From Fragilaria crotonensis (Eukaryota; Bacillariophyta; Fragilariophyceae; Fragilariales; Fragilariaceae): a stretch of 37,726 nt of DNA. The notes under the pieces are model-generated. The model made no database searches. It saw nothing but the letters and a program-made list of their open reading frames with translations, and had not been told where the DNA came from. Below, in pieces: positions 19,787-32,174 of this stretch. Every line of letters starts with the position of its first letter. Position 1 is the first letter of the stretch. The DNA is taken from assembly GCA_022925895.1 (NCBI GenBank), contig JAKSYS010000614.1, positions 1 to 37,726 of the forward strand, read 5' to 3'. The position numbers and the translations under genes were made by a program.

Positions 19787-22214
19787 TGTCAAATGAGTGG
19801 TAAGGAACTACGGAGCACAAGGTAGGCACCGGCACAAGCCAAGCCAAAGCGCCGCGGTGAAGGTCTGAAGGATTGACGATAGATGATACTCCAGCTGATG
19901 ATCCGATTCATTATTATGGGATGTCATCAAGTCTTTCAGTCATTAAAACATCATGACCGGACCTGCAACAGGGTATTTAGGGTTATCAGTTATCAGCTCA
20001 GGTACTCATATATATATATATTCATACATTTCGATGATAGCTATGATATAGCATATCGTAGTTTTACTCATTTAAAGTGGCGGTTAATCCTCAGCGACAA
20101 TTAAGAGTATAGTACCTCTTATTATAATGACATGTATAACATATAGGAACAACTCAAGAGTTGATTTCCCATAGCCAACGGATATAGGCTGTAGGCCGGC
20201 GCGATCTACACTGTACTAAAGGATTGCTGTATTGCGTGGTATCCGGAGTATAAGCATGTAGTGTTGTAGTGTTGCAACCTTGTATGGGCAAATCGCAACC
20301 CTACTATTTATACTGTACTGATAACGGACCTGTACTGTAGTACTGTAGAGCGCTTTGTTGTTCATGCTTTCTCTTCTACGAGTGCATGTACTGTACCAGT
20401 CTCGCAGACTCGAATCTCTTGGGCGGTAGACAAAAATCACAGTTCGGCGCGTCCCAAGTCCCAAGTACAGGTATGCATACAGCGTGAACCCGCATTGTGA
20501 TGCTTTCCATCTCCTACCAGTACTGCAACTTGGACGTATTCAGTCAAGAGTAGACTACTTGAGTACGAATCATATCTTCCAATGATGAGTTTGTCTTGAG
20601 AGGTGACAGCGAGAACAAGAACAAAGCATTCCGCGAAGGGACGACGTGGTGACCATGAAGCAGAGATGAAAGCACATGTTCGGAGTACGCATGGAGTAGG
20701 TGTACATATGCCATACAACCTGCAAGTTGCAAGTATATGGCCAATTCTACACCTTGCGCATCCGTTCATCCACTGGGACGGGGCTCGTTCTGGATTCTTC
20801 GCTCAGCAAAGATAAAATATTGACAGGACGACAACACGACAAACCATTTTCAAAATTGTTTCGTATTGTTTCACAAGTGAAAACGTTTGTGCGGGTACTG
20901 TGATCAAGAATTTCGAATCTGAAAACAGTGGAAGAATATGGCTTGAGATGTTCAATCTTAATGCCTTTGCGGAAGATTTGATGCATCGGAGAAAGAAGTT
21001 GGAACAGGAGCAGATTGATGTCGACGTTTGGCACTACTTGAACAAGATGATTACATGGAGCAGCAACCCCTTCGCCGCTTTTTTTTAATTGTTTGTCAAG
21101 AATGGGTATTAGCGTCAGCATCTTCTCGATCGTGCCGCTCTCAACGTATACCTTTTCGCGCTGGTCAATGGTCGCCCATCATACCTGTACATTTACGACC
21201 ATATATCACAACAGCGGATCCTTTCTCGATCGTTCGAATTGACAACGGTACGTTTGATTTTGATGTCGTTCCCGGAATGGGCATTGTCCATTCGTACGAA
21301 TTGGCCAACAAATAATCCAACCCAAGGAAGTACGAATGGGATGGTCGTTTGCACCAGGCACTCCGTTGTCCCAAGTTTCTGGACAAGGGTTTTGCTGCCC
21401 ACATTACTACTTGGCTCTGTAAAGGTTTCCCGTGACAAAGACACGTGTGGCGTGAGAAGTAACCGATGCCAAACATTTTTTTCCTCTGACCTCATCTTTT
21501 CTGTTGCTCTTAGGCCGGTTCTTAACGTATGCATTGAAAACGAATACGAAAGTGTATTTTGCAGGCTTTCAGATTTGTTGTTCATACAATCGTCGACACC
21601 GTTCTTTTGAGCGTACGAACATGAAGTAAACTCGCATTCGATGCAGGTCAATAGTTCCTTTCAAATCTAAAAAAACATCTCAAATACGAAACACTTTTCG
21701 GCTCTTGACATCGTGAAAGCCAGTATGTGTAGTTAGCAGTAACAGAATTGTTGTTTTACAAACAATTTCAGTTACGCAGGGGAGGGGACGGTTCTGGCAA
21801 GGATCACGTGAAGTAAAGGAAACGAGACAATAGTATGCAATGATGGGCAATTTTGGTTGGAAGACGCTGTTGAATTAGAATTCTACAATTGAATTGAAAG
21901 AGATCCAACATGTTGTCAGTCGAAACCAATGGGCAAGTTTGGTTCGTTTCAAATGCAACCAAGGCAGGTCCATGTGTATCGGGCCCCGCAGTGGCAGTGC
22001 TTAAGATCATCCGTATTCATCAAACTGTTCAACCTTCGGCATTGCCAAGATGCGTTGTCTCTTCTCCCCAAGGCTGTCCTTGGTCCAGAAGGGTGGCACT
22101 TGTCAGACTGCCAAGATCGCAGCATTCCACTGGTTCTGACTCGAGTTCAATGCATGCAAAAAGGGCAAAGAACACAGTCTCCTCCTCGCCTGCATGACAA
22201 ACGCCCTTTTGTTC
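19787..22214. other. Intergenic, unassigned short frames
   Basis: 19800-20430 is AT-rich with GTACTGTA words. From 20948 to 21088 (plus) a short frame beginning MFNLNAFAEDLMHRRKKLEQ has protein-like composition, and another frame ending at 21315 follows in a different phase. They may be a decayed or spliced gene, but I recognise no family. 21630-22200 shows nothing I can support. Confidence 0.35.
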
Positions 22215-23476
22215 TTATTTCATCCAGTGATTTCGAGCCTTGGAGTGTATGTCGAGACAAGTTGCGATTTCCAGCAGTTCACACTTGCGAGCTATATCAA
22301 GCGCAGTTGACCCTGCCTTATTGGTAGCATTCACATCCGCTCCGTGATTTAACAAGTCGCGAACCATACTCAAATTGTTCCTGAGCGTCGCCCAGATAAG
22401 GGATGTGTTCCCGTGTAAACCTTGGAAGTTGACATCAAACTTATCGAGTTTTAGGATAAAACGGACAACATCCCAGCGACCCTCATAGCTTGCCCAATGC
22501 AAGGCATTACTCACGGTATTAGCATCCATCGTGTGGTGCTGTAACAACTCACGGACGATGTCCATTCGATCATAATGCCATGCAAAGTGAAGGGATGTGG
22601 CACCATCATCATCTTTGGAATTGACATCCACCTTGGCACTTTTTAACAACTCACGAACAACTTCTAAATTGTCACGTCTTGAAACTTCAACATAGTTTTC
22701 CTCCCAAAGGCAAGTCTTGCATGCCTGCATGAGGGCTGTGCAGCCAGACTTATTTTTGAGAGTCACATCCACCTCGTCGTGTTGCAACAACTCGCGAACA
22801 ACGTTCACTTTAGAGCCAAAGCTTGCACTCATCAGCGCAGTGTAACCGTGATTATCGTTGGCATTCACATTCAAATTCTCATGCTTCCACAGCTCACGAA
22901 CAACTTCCAAACGACCATTTTCGCACGCACGGTGAAAGGCCGTGACACCATCATCATTCGTGGCGTTCACACATCCAACATATCGTTCTGCAATAACTCG
23001 CGGACGACAAGCAGCTGCCCACATGCGCTTGCTCGAAAAAGGGCCGTATGGAAATTTATGTTTTGGACATTCACGTTAATCCTGTGGTGCTGCAACAATT
23101 CACGGATAATATCCAACTGACCCCAAAGACATGCGCAGTGAAGGGCAGTATTGCCTTCACGATTTTGAACATTCACGTCGACCTTGTCATGTTTCAACAA
23201 CTCTTGAACAATGCCTAAATGAGGACCAAAGCTTGCCAATATAAGGGCAGTATCTCCATCAACATTAATGGCATTCACATCCACCTTGTCGTGATTCAAC
23301 AGCACACGGACAACGTCCGAATAAAATCCAAGGCAGGCCACCATAAGGGCAGTATTTCCATCTCTATCTTTGGCATTTACATCCGCCCCCTGTTGCAAGA
23401 GGTCAATAACCTTGTCGACGTATCCTCTATTCGCATTCCACAACAACTCTTGATCAACGGCTTCGCAAGATGTCAT
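22215..23476 (-). CDS. Ankyrin-repeat protein, frameshifted
   Basis: Two overlapping frames together encode about 12 ankyrin repeats of 33-35 residues with the pattern G-x-TALx-A-x-x-G...VVRELLxHDKVDVN. Ankyrin repeats stack as helix pairs and bind protein partners; no other domain is present. The first frame (ATG at 23476) covers repeats 1-5 and stops at TGA 22967-22969. The second resumes within the same repeat boundary at VNATNDDG and runs to 22215. The break is an extra CA: the plus strand has TTCACACATCC where sibling repeats have TTCACATCC. This is either a real 2-bp slippage that makes a pseudogene or a sequence error. Repeat 8 has an insertion of about 13 residues. The gene probably faced the J-like gene before the transposon inserted between them. 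Confidence 0.8.
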
Positions 23477-23874
23477 GGTGAAGACTCATAATCAAACGAC
23501 AATTGCAAGGACAAAAGCACATACGCCCATAATCCACGATCCACGAGGTCCGTGATATGTGATATTTTGATATAGCGGTCAGCTGTCTACCCAATAACCT
23601 ATAACATATAGTATATGCTACGAGCTACGACTACTCGGAGATTCTGACTACAGCGCATGCTACAGGTTACCGGTTATTCATACATACGGACTATCGTTGT
23701 TCGGCCCTTTAGCCTGTACTAGTATGCATAACACTCCAGTACTCCAGTACGAAATTTGTCCCACTGACGCATGTCTTCAGTCTTTTTGCTATCGTGGCGG
23801 GAGTCATTCTGTCACAATTGAAGCCTTGAGCCTTGAGCCTGAGTGTCATCCTAATTCGACTTTCAAAAAAGACC
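23477..23874. other. Intergenic, upstream of the ankyrin gene
   Basis: It is AT-rich with several ACTCCAGTAC and TACAGT words and a tandem TTGAGCC at 23826. If the transposon is removed, this segment joins the start of the J-like gene and would be a shared divergent promoter region. Confidence 0.4.
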
Positions 23875-23883
23875 TGTTCATGC

Positions 23884-23937
23884 GAGAGTGCCTAATGCGC
23901 TAACAACTAATGCGCTAACAAGGCGCTAACCCAATCA
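23884..23937 (+). repeat. Left terminal inverted repeat
   Basis: It starts GAGAGTGCCTAATGCGC, contains three GCGCTAA words about 15 bp apart and ends CCCAATCA. It matches the right end in reverse complement. Confidence 0.8.
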
Positions 23938-25710
23938 GAATCCGCTGCGACGTCATCATTTCGATTGTCCTTCGCGATAAATCTTTGCACCCCCGTCCTT
24001 AACTGAAACAAAGAAGTCATTCGATGTGTGAAGAAAACATTCATATTTGTATATGAAGAACAATCTTACGCACATGTAAGAAGAGGCTCGGCCGTTCGTC
24101 AAGTGTGAGAATCTTTTTCCGTTGCATCGGGTGTGCATACAATCCAATTTCGAGCAAATTAATTAAAGACGAACCTACCTTGTTTTAATACTGCAAGTCT
24201 ACTACGTCGTACTCGAGAACAGCATAGTAGCCGACTTAAGTGGTCTCGTATACCGAATACGCAACACCCCAACTTTATGGGTCTCCCATCTCGCGACAGC
24301 TCCTCGATATATATGCAATGTAGAAGTTTAAATGATATGTAAACTTCAGAGCTTAGTACGATATAAATTCAAAAATTAATATATATTAAGTACTGTATAG
24401 TTAACAATTCATTACCGCGTGATCGCGATCAAATAAATTTTCGACATCAAGTGAGTGTGGTCCGTGGTCCTGGCAGCTCCAACGTCAACGTCATGCACGA
24501 GAAGAATGATGAAATCGGATTGTCTGACTCTTAGTAGGGTGCAAAGGGTTTGTTATTGAACAAATGAGGCTTCCGCCGACGCTTTCGATGGGCGACACCC
24601 TGTCAAAATCTCGTGGAATGAGCTTCAGTGAGAGATCATGGTCAAGAGTATTTGAGAACAACACAACATCGACCGAATCTGATGCTACAGAGGCGCCGAC
24701 TTTGATGCGACCCAAAACCTTGACGTCGGAGCTTTTGTTGGGCGAAACGAGAACTTGGTGAGCCCTCCAGTACTGATGAGAATTCTGGCTGAAGCCACTA
24801 AAACAACGACAACAGATGATACCTGCATTGGTCGATACGAAACATGATCGTGTCTATATGCATTGCATGGAGGAAATACGATGCTTCTCACGGATGACGG
24901 ATGAAGATGGTCCCAAACAAAACAACATCAACAACAAAAGGATACTAATGGTGACGATGATGAACACTACTGTGCTGTTGTCTAGCCACAACCAGCTGTA
25001 TGTATGAATGTTGGGAGTGTTGTTGTCAGTGTCAATGTTGGTTAACAGCGACAACAACCATGAAGAAGAATTATCATCAAACCCTTGTACATGGAACTCT
25101 TGTCGATCATTCCTTTTATGTGGTATCGTGGTCATGAATGGATGGTACGGCGTTGCGCCATCATCTATTTGACAGTGCTGGTCTCAAGACCATGATGAAT
25201 GATGATGGTGGACACTACGTCCATGCCTGTACCATGTTGGCACCAGCATTATTGACGGCGACGATGCAACAACATCAAAGCAAGAGTAGTAGCCCTGGTG
25301 CAAGTGACAGAGCGGCAAACGAAAATTGTCGTGTGACTCTCCTCTTCATCCTCGGATGGCAAGTGTGTGCTGACTGATCAGGACTTTGAGTTGTGATTCC
25401 ACAACACGTGAAAGCATGTCTCAAGTCACAACTCCCGAACTTTAACAACAACTGATGCCATTAACACTCCACTTACACAACACTCGATCCTCCTTCGCGG
25501 AGCTTCTGCAAATGTGTCTCAGGATTGCTTTGACACATTCAACGAGAGTTTTAAATTTTTTTGAAATCCAAAATTCATAGAAATTTGATGGTTTTACGTG
25601 TTTACATAGGTGGAAGTGCACTGTAAAAACTTGAATAGACAACAACTTAATGGGCGCGTATGTTTGGTCCAATCAGAAGAGGGGAACATCTTCACCAATG
25701 GAAGAGCACA
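23938..25710. other. Left interior of the transposon
   Basis: It is mostly unassigned. 24140-24470 is AT-rich. 24490-25380 has several short frames on both strands with protein-like composition but no recognised domain, one with a membrane segment (listed separately). They could be decayed cargo or host sequence captured by the element. Confidence 0.4.
24854..25135 (-). CDS. Possible small single-pass membrane protein
   Basis: This 93-residue frame starts at an ATG. It has a polar, Asp/Asn/Ser-rich N-terminal half and one strong hydrophobic segment (STVVFIIVTISILLLLMLF), followed by a short polar tail. I recognise no family. It lies inside the transposon, where it might be cargo or a chance frame; no splice or promoter evidence helps. 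Confidence 0.25.
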   Translation of the reverse strand: MTTIPHKRNDRQEFHVQGFDDNSSSWLLSLLTNIDTDNNTPNIHTYSWLWLDNSTVVFIIVTISILLLLMLFCLGPSSSVIREKHRISSMQCI

Positions 25711-27606
25711 ACAATGATGCTATAACAAGACATTTTACAATGAATGTGATTCCTTGGGCTTCAAACTGGGGACTAGCAACTGCCTATTTGTCTCACCTTG
25801 GGCTGCAATCACAATTTCTGACAAGAAGGACAGGAGTGACAACTGCTCAATGGCTTTTTGCAATGCATTCAAATGAATGCCTGAATGTCTTGTCGCACCC
25901 ATGACAATGATTCTATCACAGAACATTTGGCATTGAATGTTCTTCCCTGGGCTTTAAACTGGGGACAACTTTCTATTCGCCCAATCTTGGGATGCACCAG
26001 ATCACAATTTCTGACAGGGCGGACAGAAGTGACAACTGCTCAGTGGGGTTTGGTCATGCAGTCAAACAAATGCCTGAGTTCCTTGCAAGATACATGACAA
26101 TGATGCTATAACAAGACATTCTTTTGTAATGAATGTGATTCCTTGGGCTTCAAACTGGGGACAAGCAATTTCCTATTTGTCTCACCTTGTGTGGCAATCA
26201 CAATTTCTGACAAGGACAGGAGTGACAACTGCTCAATGGGTTTTTGCAATGCAGTCAAACAAATGCCTGAATGTCTTGTCAGATGCATGACAATGATTCC
26301 ATCACAGGACATTTTACACTGATTGTGATTCCTTGGGCTTCAAAATGGGCATCACTTCCGATTGGCCTCTTATTCAGATGCATTTGGATATATTGCCTAA
26401 CACGGGAGCAGCAGCTGCTCAATGGGTTTTTGTCATGCAGACAAAGGAATTCCTTAGTATCTTGTAAGATACACGGCAATGATTCCATAACAAGACATTT
26501 TGTAATGAATGTGATTCCTTGGGCTTCAAACTGGGGAGAAGTCAATGCCTATTTGCCACTCCTTGGGCTGCAGATCACAATTTCTGACAAGGACAAGAAC
26601 ATCAACTACTCAATGGCTTTTTGTCTTGCAGTCATTGAAAGTCCTGAGTGTCTTGTCAGATACATGACAATGATTCTATGACAGGACATTGAACAATGAT
26701 TGTCATTCCTTGGGCTTCAAAGCGGGCATAACTTTGGAATTGCCCCATATTCGGATGCATTTGGATTTATTGACAAACACAGGAGCAGGAGCTGCTCAAT
26801 GGCTTTTTGTCATGCAGTCATAGAAAGTCCTGAGTGTCTTGTCCGATACATGACAATGATTCCATAACAGTACAATTAACAATGATTGTCATTCCTTGGG
26901 CTTCAAAGCGGGCATGACTTTGGAATTGCCCCATATTCGGATGCATTTGGATTTATTGACAAACACAGGAGCAGTAGCTGCTCAATGGCTTTTTGTCATG
27001 CAGTCATAGAAATTCCTGAGTGTCTTGTCCGATACATGACAATGATTCCATAACAGGACAATTTACAATGACTGTGATTCCCTGGGCCTCAAACTGGGAA
27101 CAAGCCACTGCCAATTTGCCACTCCTTGGGCTGCAGTCACAATTTCTAACAAGAACAAGAACAACAACTACTCAATGGCTTTTTGTCATGCAGTCATTGA
27201 AAGTCCTGAGTGTCTTGTCAGATACATGACAATGATTCTATGACAGGACATTGAACAATGATTGTCATTCCTTGGGCTTCAAAGCGGGCATGACTTTGGA
27301 ATTGCCCCATATTCGGATGCATTTGGATTTATTGACAAACACAGGAGCAGGAGCTGCTCAATGGCTTTTTGTCATGCAGTCATAGAAATTCCTGAGTATC
27401 TTGTCAGATACATGACAATGATTCCATAACAGTACAATTAACAATGACTGTGATTCCCTGGGCCTCAAACTGGGGACAAGCCACTGCCAATTTGCCACTC
27501 CTTGGGGTGCAATCACAATTTCTGACAAGGACAAGAACGACAACTACTCAATGACTTTTTGTCATGCAGACATAGAAATTCCTGAATATGTTGTTAGATG
27601 CATGAC
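25711..27606. repeat. Ten-unit satellite array (~186-193 bp units)
   Basis: Units begin ACAATGATTCCATAACAGGA (or a variant) at 25711, 25904, 26097, 26290, 26476, 26667, 26853, 27039, 27229 and 27415. Each contains GATTCCTTGGGCTTCAAA and CAATGGCTTTTTGTCATGCA blocks. Two types exist: A (190-193 bp, CAAACTGGGGACAAGC) and B (186 bp, CAAAGCGGGCATGACTTTGG and ATTCGGATGCATTTGGAT). The order is A A A B A B B A B A. Short frames across it are by-products of the repeat. Confidence 0.93.
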
Positions 27607-27875
27607 AATAATTTTTGATAGGTTTGCCCAAAAGTTGCCTCATCATGCCATCCCTTTTTTGTTCATATATCTAAAATAGAAAATCAGTGTTTGCAAAACC
27701 ACTATGGACATCTTCAGAACAACAGACAGAGTTGTTCGTGACCAGCTTCACTGCTTTCAAGGAGATGCGTCTCGTCTATGACAACACACGATAACTATCC
27801 CTACAGTCAGTGATTCTCAACCCACTGTATGGCAGGGAAAATCTTCTGATGTAGTGTGTTGTCGCGTTGTCAGGG
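27607..27875. other. Spacer between satellite and direct repeats
   Basis: Unique-looking sequence inside the transposon with no frame or motif I can name. Confidence 0.4.
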
Positions 27876-28012
27876 ATTCGAACTCAGAGCAACCGTTCCA
27901 GCGTAAACTTCCAAAATTTGAAAAATTAAAATACATAAACTCTAAAAGTACTCACGTTGCACTCTAGCGAGTAGCGAGTACGAGTACCCGGAGTACTTGA
28001 GGACCATCTACT
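27876..28012. repeat. Direct repeat, copy 1 of 2
   Basis: It begins ATTCGAACTCAGAGCAACC and ends GAGGACCATCTAC; it shares several blocks (for example GTAGCGAGTA) with copy 2 at 28247-28393 in the same orientation. The two copies flank a hairpin-rich block. Confidence 0.8.
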
Positions 28013-28246
28013 GTAGAATTACCCGCTAATTGCCCTTTAACACCTCTTAAAGGGTAATTTCCCTTTAACACCCCTCTTAAAGGGTAATTACCCTTTAAGC
28101 AACTCTTTAAAGGGTTAAAGGTAAAGGTAAAGCTTCTCATTAAAGGTAAAGGTAAAGCATTTCTTAATGGGTAGGGTAACGGGTAGGGTAAAGGTAAAGC
28201 GTTTCTTTCTACCTTTTTACCTTTTACCCTACCCTGCCGAGGCCTA
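28013..28246. repeat. Palindrome and hairpin block (AAAGGGTAA-rich)
   Basis: 28077-28098 is a perfect 22-nt palindrome centred on GTAATTAC with TTAAAGG arms. 28181-28234 is an imperfect hairpin whose left arm starts GGGTAGGGTAAAGG and whose right arm ends TTTTACCCTACCC. Between them are repeated AAAGGTAAAGGTAAAGC units. It could fold strongly in single-stranded form. Confidence 0.8.
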
Positions 28247-28393
28247 ATTCGAACTCAGAGCAACCCTTTATGCGTCGGCAATTTTTTCGGACGAAAATAA
28301 AGATACATATACTGTACTCTAAAATCTAATGGTACTTACGTTGCACGCAGTAGCGAGTAGCGAATACTCGGGAGTCCTCGAGGACCATCTACT
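28247..28393. repeat. Direct repeat, copy 2 of 2
   Basis: Diverged second copy of 27876-28012, starting ATTCGAACTCAGAGCAACC and ending GAGGACCATCTAC. Confidence 0.8.
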
Positions 28394-28749
28394 TGTTAAT
28401 TCAACCGTGTTGGGTGAATGGTGAATGTGAGTAGTCTCTGGGCGACACTCAATTCACTGCTAACCTCCGTCCAGTTGTACTCGTCTTCAAAGCACTCCAG
28501 TAGCCTCACCATCGCATTCGGTCCGTACTGTACTAGCAGTGACGGTACAGTCGGAACGTGAATTGCACGGTGTTGACACTGGCCCTTCACAGACATGGTA
28601 ACAAACGTAATAGCTAGGTTGGCCATTTCATCGGTTCAACCTCAGAATACAATCCCAAGTGGCAATCGCAACGGTTATTGCTGCAGCGTCAGCGCTCCTG
28701 TACTAGTTTGGTCCATTATACGAATTAATTGGAATAAAGCCTCTAGGTA
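28394..28749. other. Spacer downstream of the transposase relic
   Basis: A 76-residue minus-strand frame (28396-28626, from ATG) with no known motif lies here. It may be part of the decayed element; I do not support it as a gene. Confidence 0.35.
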
Positions 28750-31700
28750 TTAGTTCTCATCAACTGCATCCAATAGTTCCAAATGTGGAGTGAAATCTGC
28801 CTCTACACAAAGCTGGTCGAAGCTGCTTGTATTGCCTGTGATATTTTGCAGTTGCTTCTTGAGTTCATTGAATCCCATCGCCTTGTTAGTACGGTGATTA
28901 AACAGATCCTCCTGCCGAATCCCACGATGAAGCAGCTCTTTCCTTAGTTCCGTAGTGTGATACTTTGTTCGCAGATCCTTATAGGCAACTTGGCCAAGCG
29001 CTACAGCCGTGAGCGTGACACCTGTCATATTCATCCTGCTGTTGGCAGGTCTTGCGATGTTGAATCCTTCCTTGAATTTCTCTACAGTACTGTCCACCCG
29101 TTTCTTGCGTAGGCTGCTGCTTTGTCCTTCCTGCCCAGCATCAAGTAGTACTAGCTTCTTGAGCTCAACTTGATGATTTTGGATCACTTGGCCGTTCTCT
29201 CCCTCATCATCTCGTCGAGTATTCTACCATTCTTAATAGCTTGGTGGGCAATCTGAATAGCTTGGACGCCACCCCTATACGTACTCTTCTTCTTTCACCG
29301 TCAACCTCCTCCTGTGATGAACTTGTGATATGTTCATACGCGTTTGCTGCAATGCCATAGCAGCTACCCAGCTCGCCGAGTCGACCTGTTGTTGTGTAGT
29401 GACCGATTTTCTTAACCCCACCCTCAACCATTTGCGTGACCGAGGCAAGTCCAGCAAATTTGGCAAAGAAGAGTTTCTGGAAGGCAACCAGCACACCATT
29501 GTTCTCCGCAAATTCGGCGTCCCACATGTCTGACCCGTTGGCAATCAACCGAAGAGCAGGTAGGTTGTCCATCACGTTGGATGATGTCTGCACACCAAGA
29601 AGCTTCCCAGAGCTCCGCTTCACAACAAACTCTTGAAAATCAAACATGTTGATTGCTGCATCATGCTCCAAAGAACGACGTCTCCACTGGATGCTGCATG
29701 CTCATAGAGCGGAGGCAATGACAAGAGAATCCGGGCGACAACTTGGGCAGTTTTGAATGAACTGAAGGAGGCAAGAAAGAATAATGGACCGTTTGCCCAT
29801 CGATCAAAGTTCTTGTCAAGCTGACGAATCGAACTCGAGATGAACGAGTGAACTTTCCTGTCCATTGCTTCTTTCTGCTCTGTGGGTAATCCGACGACCA
29901 GTTCGCGGAACCCTGCAAAGTCGTCGAATTCTTATCGTCGTAGAGCTTCCTCAGCTTTTCTAGACAGTCACTGATGTGAAAGAATCGGACTAATATCTCG
30001 CGACAGCGAAAGCCAGGTTCCCCATCAAGTTTGGTATCTCGTCCCTGTAGCCATTCGAAATTGTGATTGAGTACCCTGTCCAGATAGGCTCTGGTGAACT
30101 CAAGGTCAGCACGAAGGACGCCTTCTTGCATCAACGAATGCAAGTTTGAAGCCGCGATGTTTCGTTTGGACCTCGAAGGCTCAGTATTTGTCACAGCGAC
30201 ATTTATTGCCCTCCATACCTCCCATTCTTTGAGGACTTGCTTCAGACACTTGCCAACCCACCACCAGCGGGACAAGACGGGCTTTGACAATACGGTGTAC
30301 TTATGGATTCGATGATCCAATCCAAGTTTCGAAACCGTTGCTTCGAATATTCTCGGAAAAGCTTCTGCTCCGTAGGCTTCTTGGAGAGTGTGGGCATAGA
30401 AAAGGAGCTGGATTGCGTTTCGAATGTCCGTTTTCCCCACCCCGAATACCCGCTCATACGGCTGTGCCAAGGAAAGTTGAGCATTATGGAGTGTACAGTT
30501 TGCGATGAGATAGTCGTCGGTGGTCAATCCAAGTGCAGTGAGCTCTTTAGCCAGCGGTTCAATCGCCAATCCACCTCCGTTGTCAGAGGCCTGTCCCGCG
30601 AGCATTCGCTTGTTGAGTGGGATCTTCCGAAGTGAATATGCTATCGCCTCCGCCCTTCGCACCGCCAGAGCCCTCAGCGTCAAGGAAAAATTTCTTTACT
30701 GTCCGTTTTTATGGTTGCACCAGGTAAGATACTTGACAAAGCCGCCCTCAGAGCCAGGTGCTTTATCAACTGCAATGTATATGCTCCTAACAGTTTCAAG
30801 TTCGTCTGCAAGAAGAAGGAGACTGGAGATGGCTCCGCGTTTAACGGACTTGCGCAAATATCCTTGGCCAGGGGAGGTCTTCATGATGTGATCGATATTA
30901 TACTCGAGGCCGACCGCAGATAGAAAGGCACAATTAGAGAGGCCAATGAAATGAGATGCCTTTTCCGGACCAAGTGCAGGAACATGAGCCATTGCAGCAG
31001 CATGGAGTATTCGACTTTCCTCGTTGGAGGTATGCTTTTCCTTGGAAAGATAGTCGTTCAACTTCGCAATCTGCTGTGCACAATGTTTATACTTGGCTTC
31101 TTGGCTCTTCGTGATGAGAGTGTGTGTGTTGGGGACATTTTTGACGTAGTACTTCTCCTTCACTCCCACAGTGACTTGACGACTCCCAAAAGTCTTGTTG
31201 TCATTTCCAGCTCGGGTTCGTGGCTGCGATTCTGGACTCACAAGCCTTGCCAACAATCTGCTACCACTTTGGGATGTCTGCTGAGATGATTCTGACAAAA
31301 GAGGAGTCGTCAATGCTGACGATCTACTACTAGTACTAGTCCAGAGCTGTTCTGACGATGGTTGTGCCTCGGTTGTCATGACTGTTGGACGGTGTGCCAG
31401 TCGTCGGGAGCATTCCATGATACTGCATCCCGGCAAGAAGTCTTTGTTTGTTGCTGGTTCGTCATTCATTGGTGTGATAACCGTCCCAGGCTGAACTACA
31501 GTGAGCTGGGTTGTCACGATTGATAACTCGGGGCGATCGGTGCGGATAGTCAAGTTGCCCATCATTTTGGTCACGACTTGTTCAGTTGTTGTACTAGTCG
31601 ATGACTCGACACCAGCTTCATTCTTGTCAGCACCAAATGCTATGGAGAAAGTCTGCATTGCTGTCTTTACAGTGCTGTTGCTCATGAGGTGTTTTCTTCC

Positions 31701-32174
31701 ACGTCTAACTCTTGGATGGTGATCAAACTCGGGAGATTTGGTAGGATTCTGCAAGTGTGACCTCAAGCTGGGAGGAGGGGGGTCATTCTTACAACGACGA
31801 CTACCACCGATCTGGACCATGAGCTGATTGTTTGGTCTCCATTGGTTTCGCCGCATAAATGTAGTAGTTGCATCGATATTGTAATCATGTAGTAACTGCA
31901 CAAATACATTTGCCTTGAACTGCAATCCGCCTTGTTTGACTCGAGCGATGCCAGCTGCGACAGCAAAGTTACGCCATGTTTCATCAGTGATTCCAAGGAG
32001 GAGTGGCAAGGAAGATACATCAATGTCACCACCTTCCACGGTTTTGTACCAGTATGGTTCAAGGTCTTCATGCGCGCCCTTCAGGAAAGTGAAAGCTGCG
32101 CCTGCAACTGAACTTCGCGTTCCACAGTGCAATCTGAGGCCATACTTCGACTCTGATTCTCCACCCTCGAGCTG
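28750..32174 (-). pseudogene. Transposase relic (RNase H-like, C-x2-H type)
   Basis: One protein-like reading path of about 3.4 kb runs through several broken frames. It is open from about 32174 without an ATG and breaks at an in-frame TAA (30696-30698); the same frame resumes at once. Frameshifts follow near 29925, 29670 and 29190, before a final stop at 28750. Family-like features are a first Asp in IYIAVDK, a second Asp in GQASDNGGG, and about 30 residues later a C-x2-H in ANCTLHNAQLSL. That Asp / C-x2-H arrangement occurs in hAT and Mutator-type DDE transposases, whose RNase H fold cuts and joins transposon ends. The N-terminal third has a conserved-looking region (LPLLLGITDETWRNFAVAAG) of unknown role. 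With four lesions and no start codon it is probably inactive. The element's own ends favour the Mutator side. Confidence 0.7.

Noticed and set aside
25650-26681. Short frames repeated through the satellite
   Set aside because: They repeat with the satellite unit and shift frame between units.
28020-28240. Internal telomere repeats
   Set aside because: The words (AAAGGGTAA, GGTAAA) are irregular and form palindromes; they are not a TTAGGG-type array.
27870-28270. tRNA or tRNA-derived SINE from the TTCGAA box-B-like word
   Set aside because: No T-stem pairing or acceptor stem can be formed around it on either strand.
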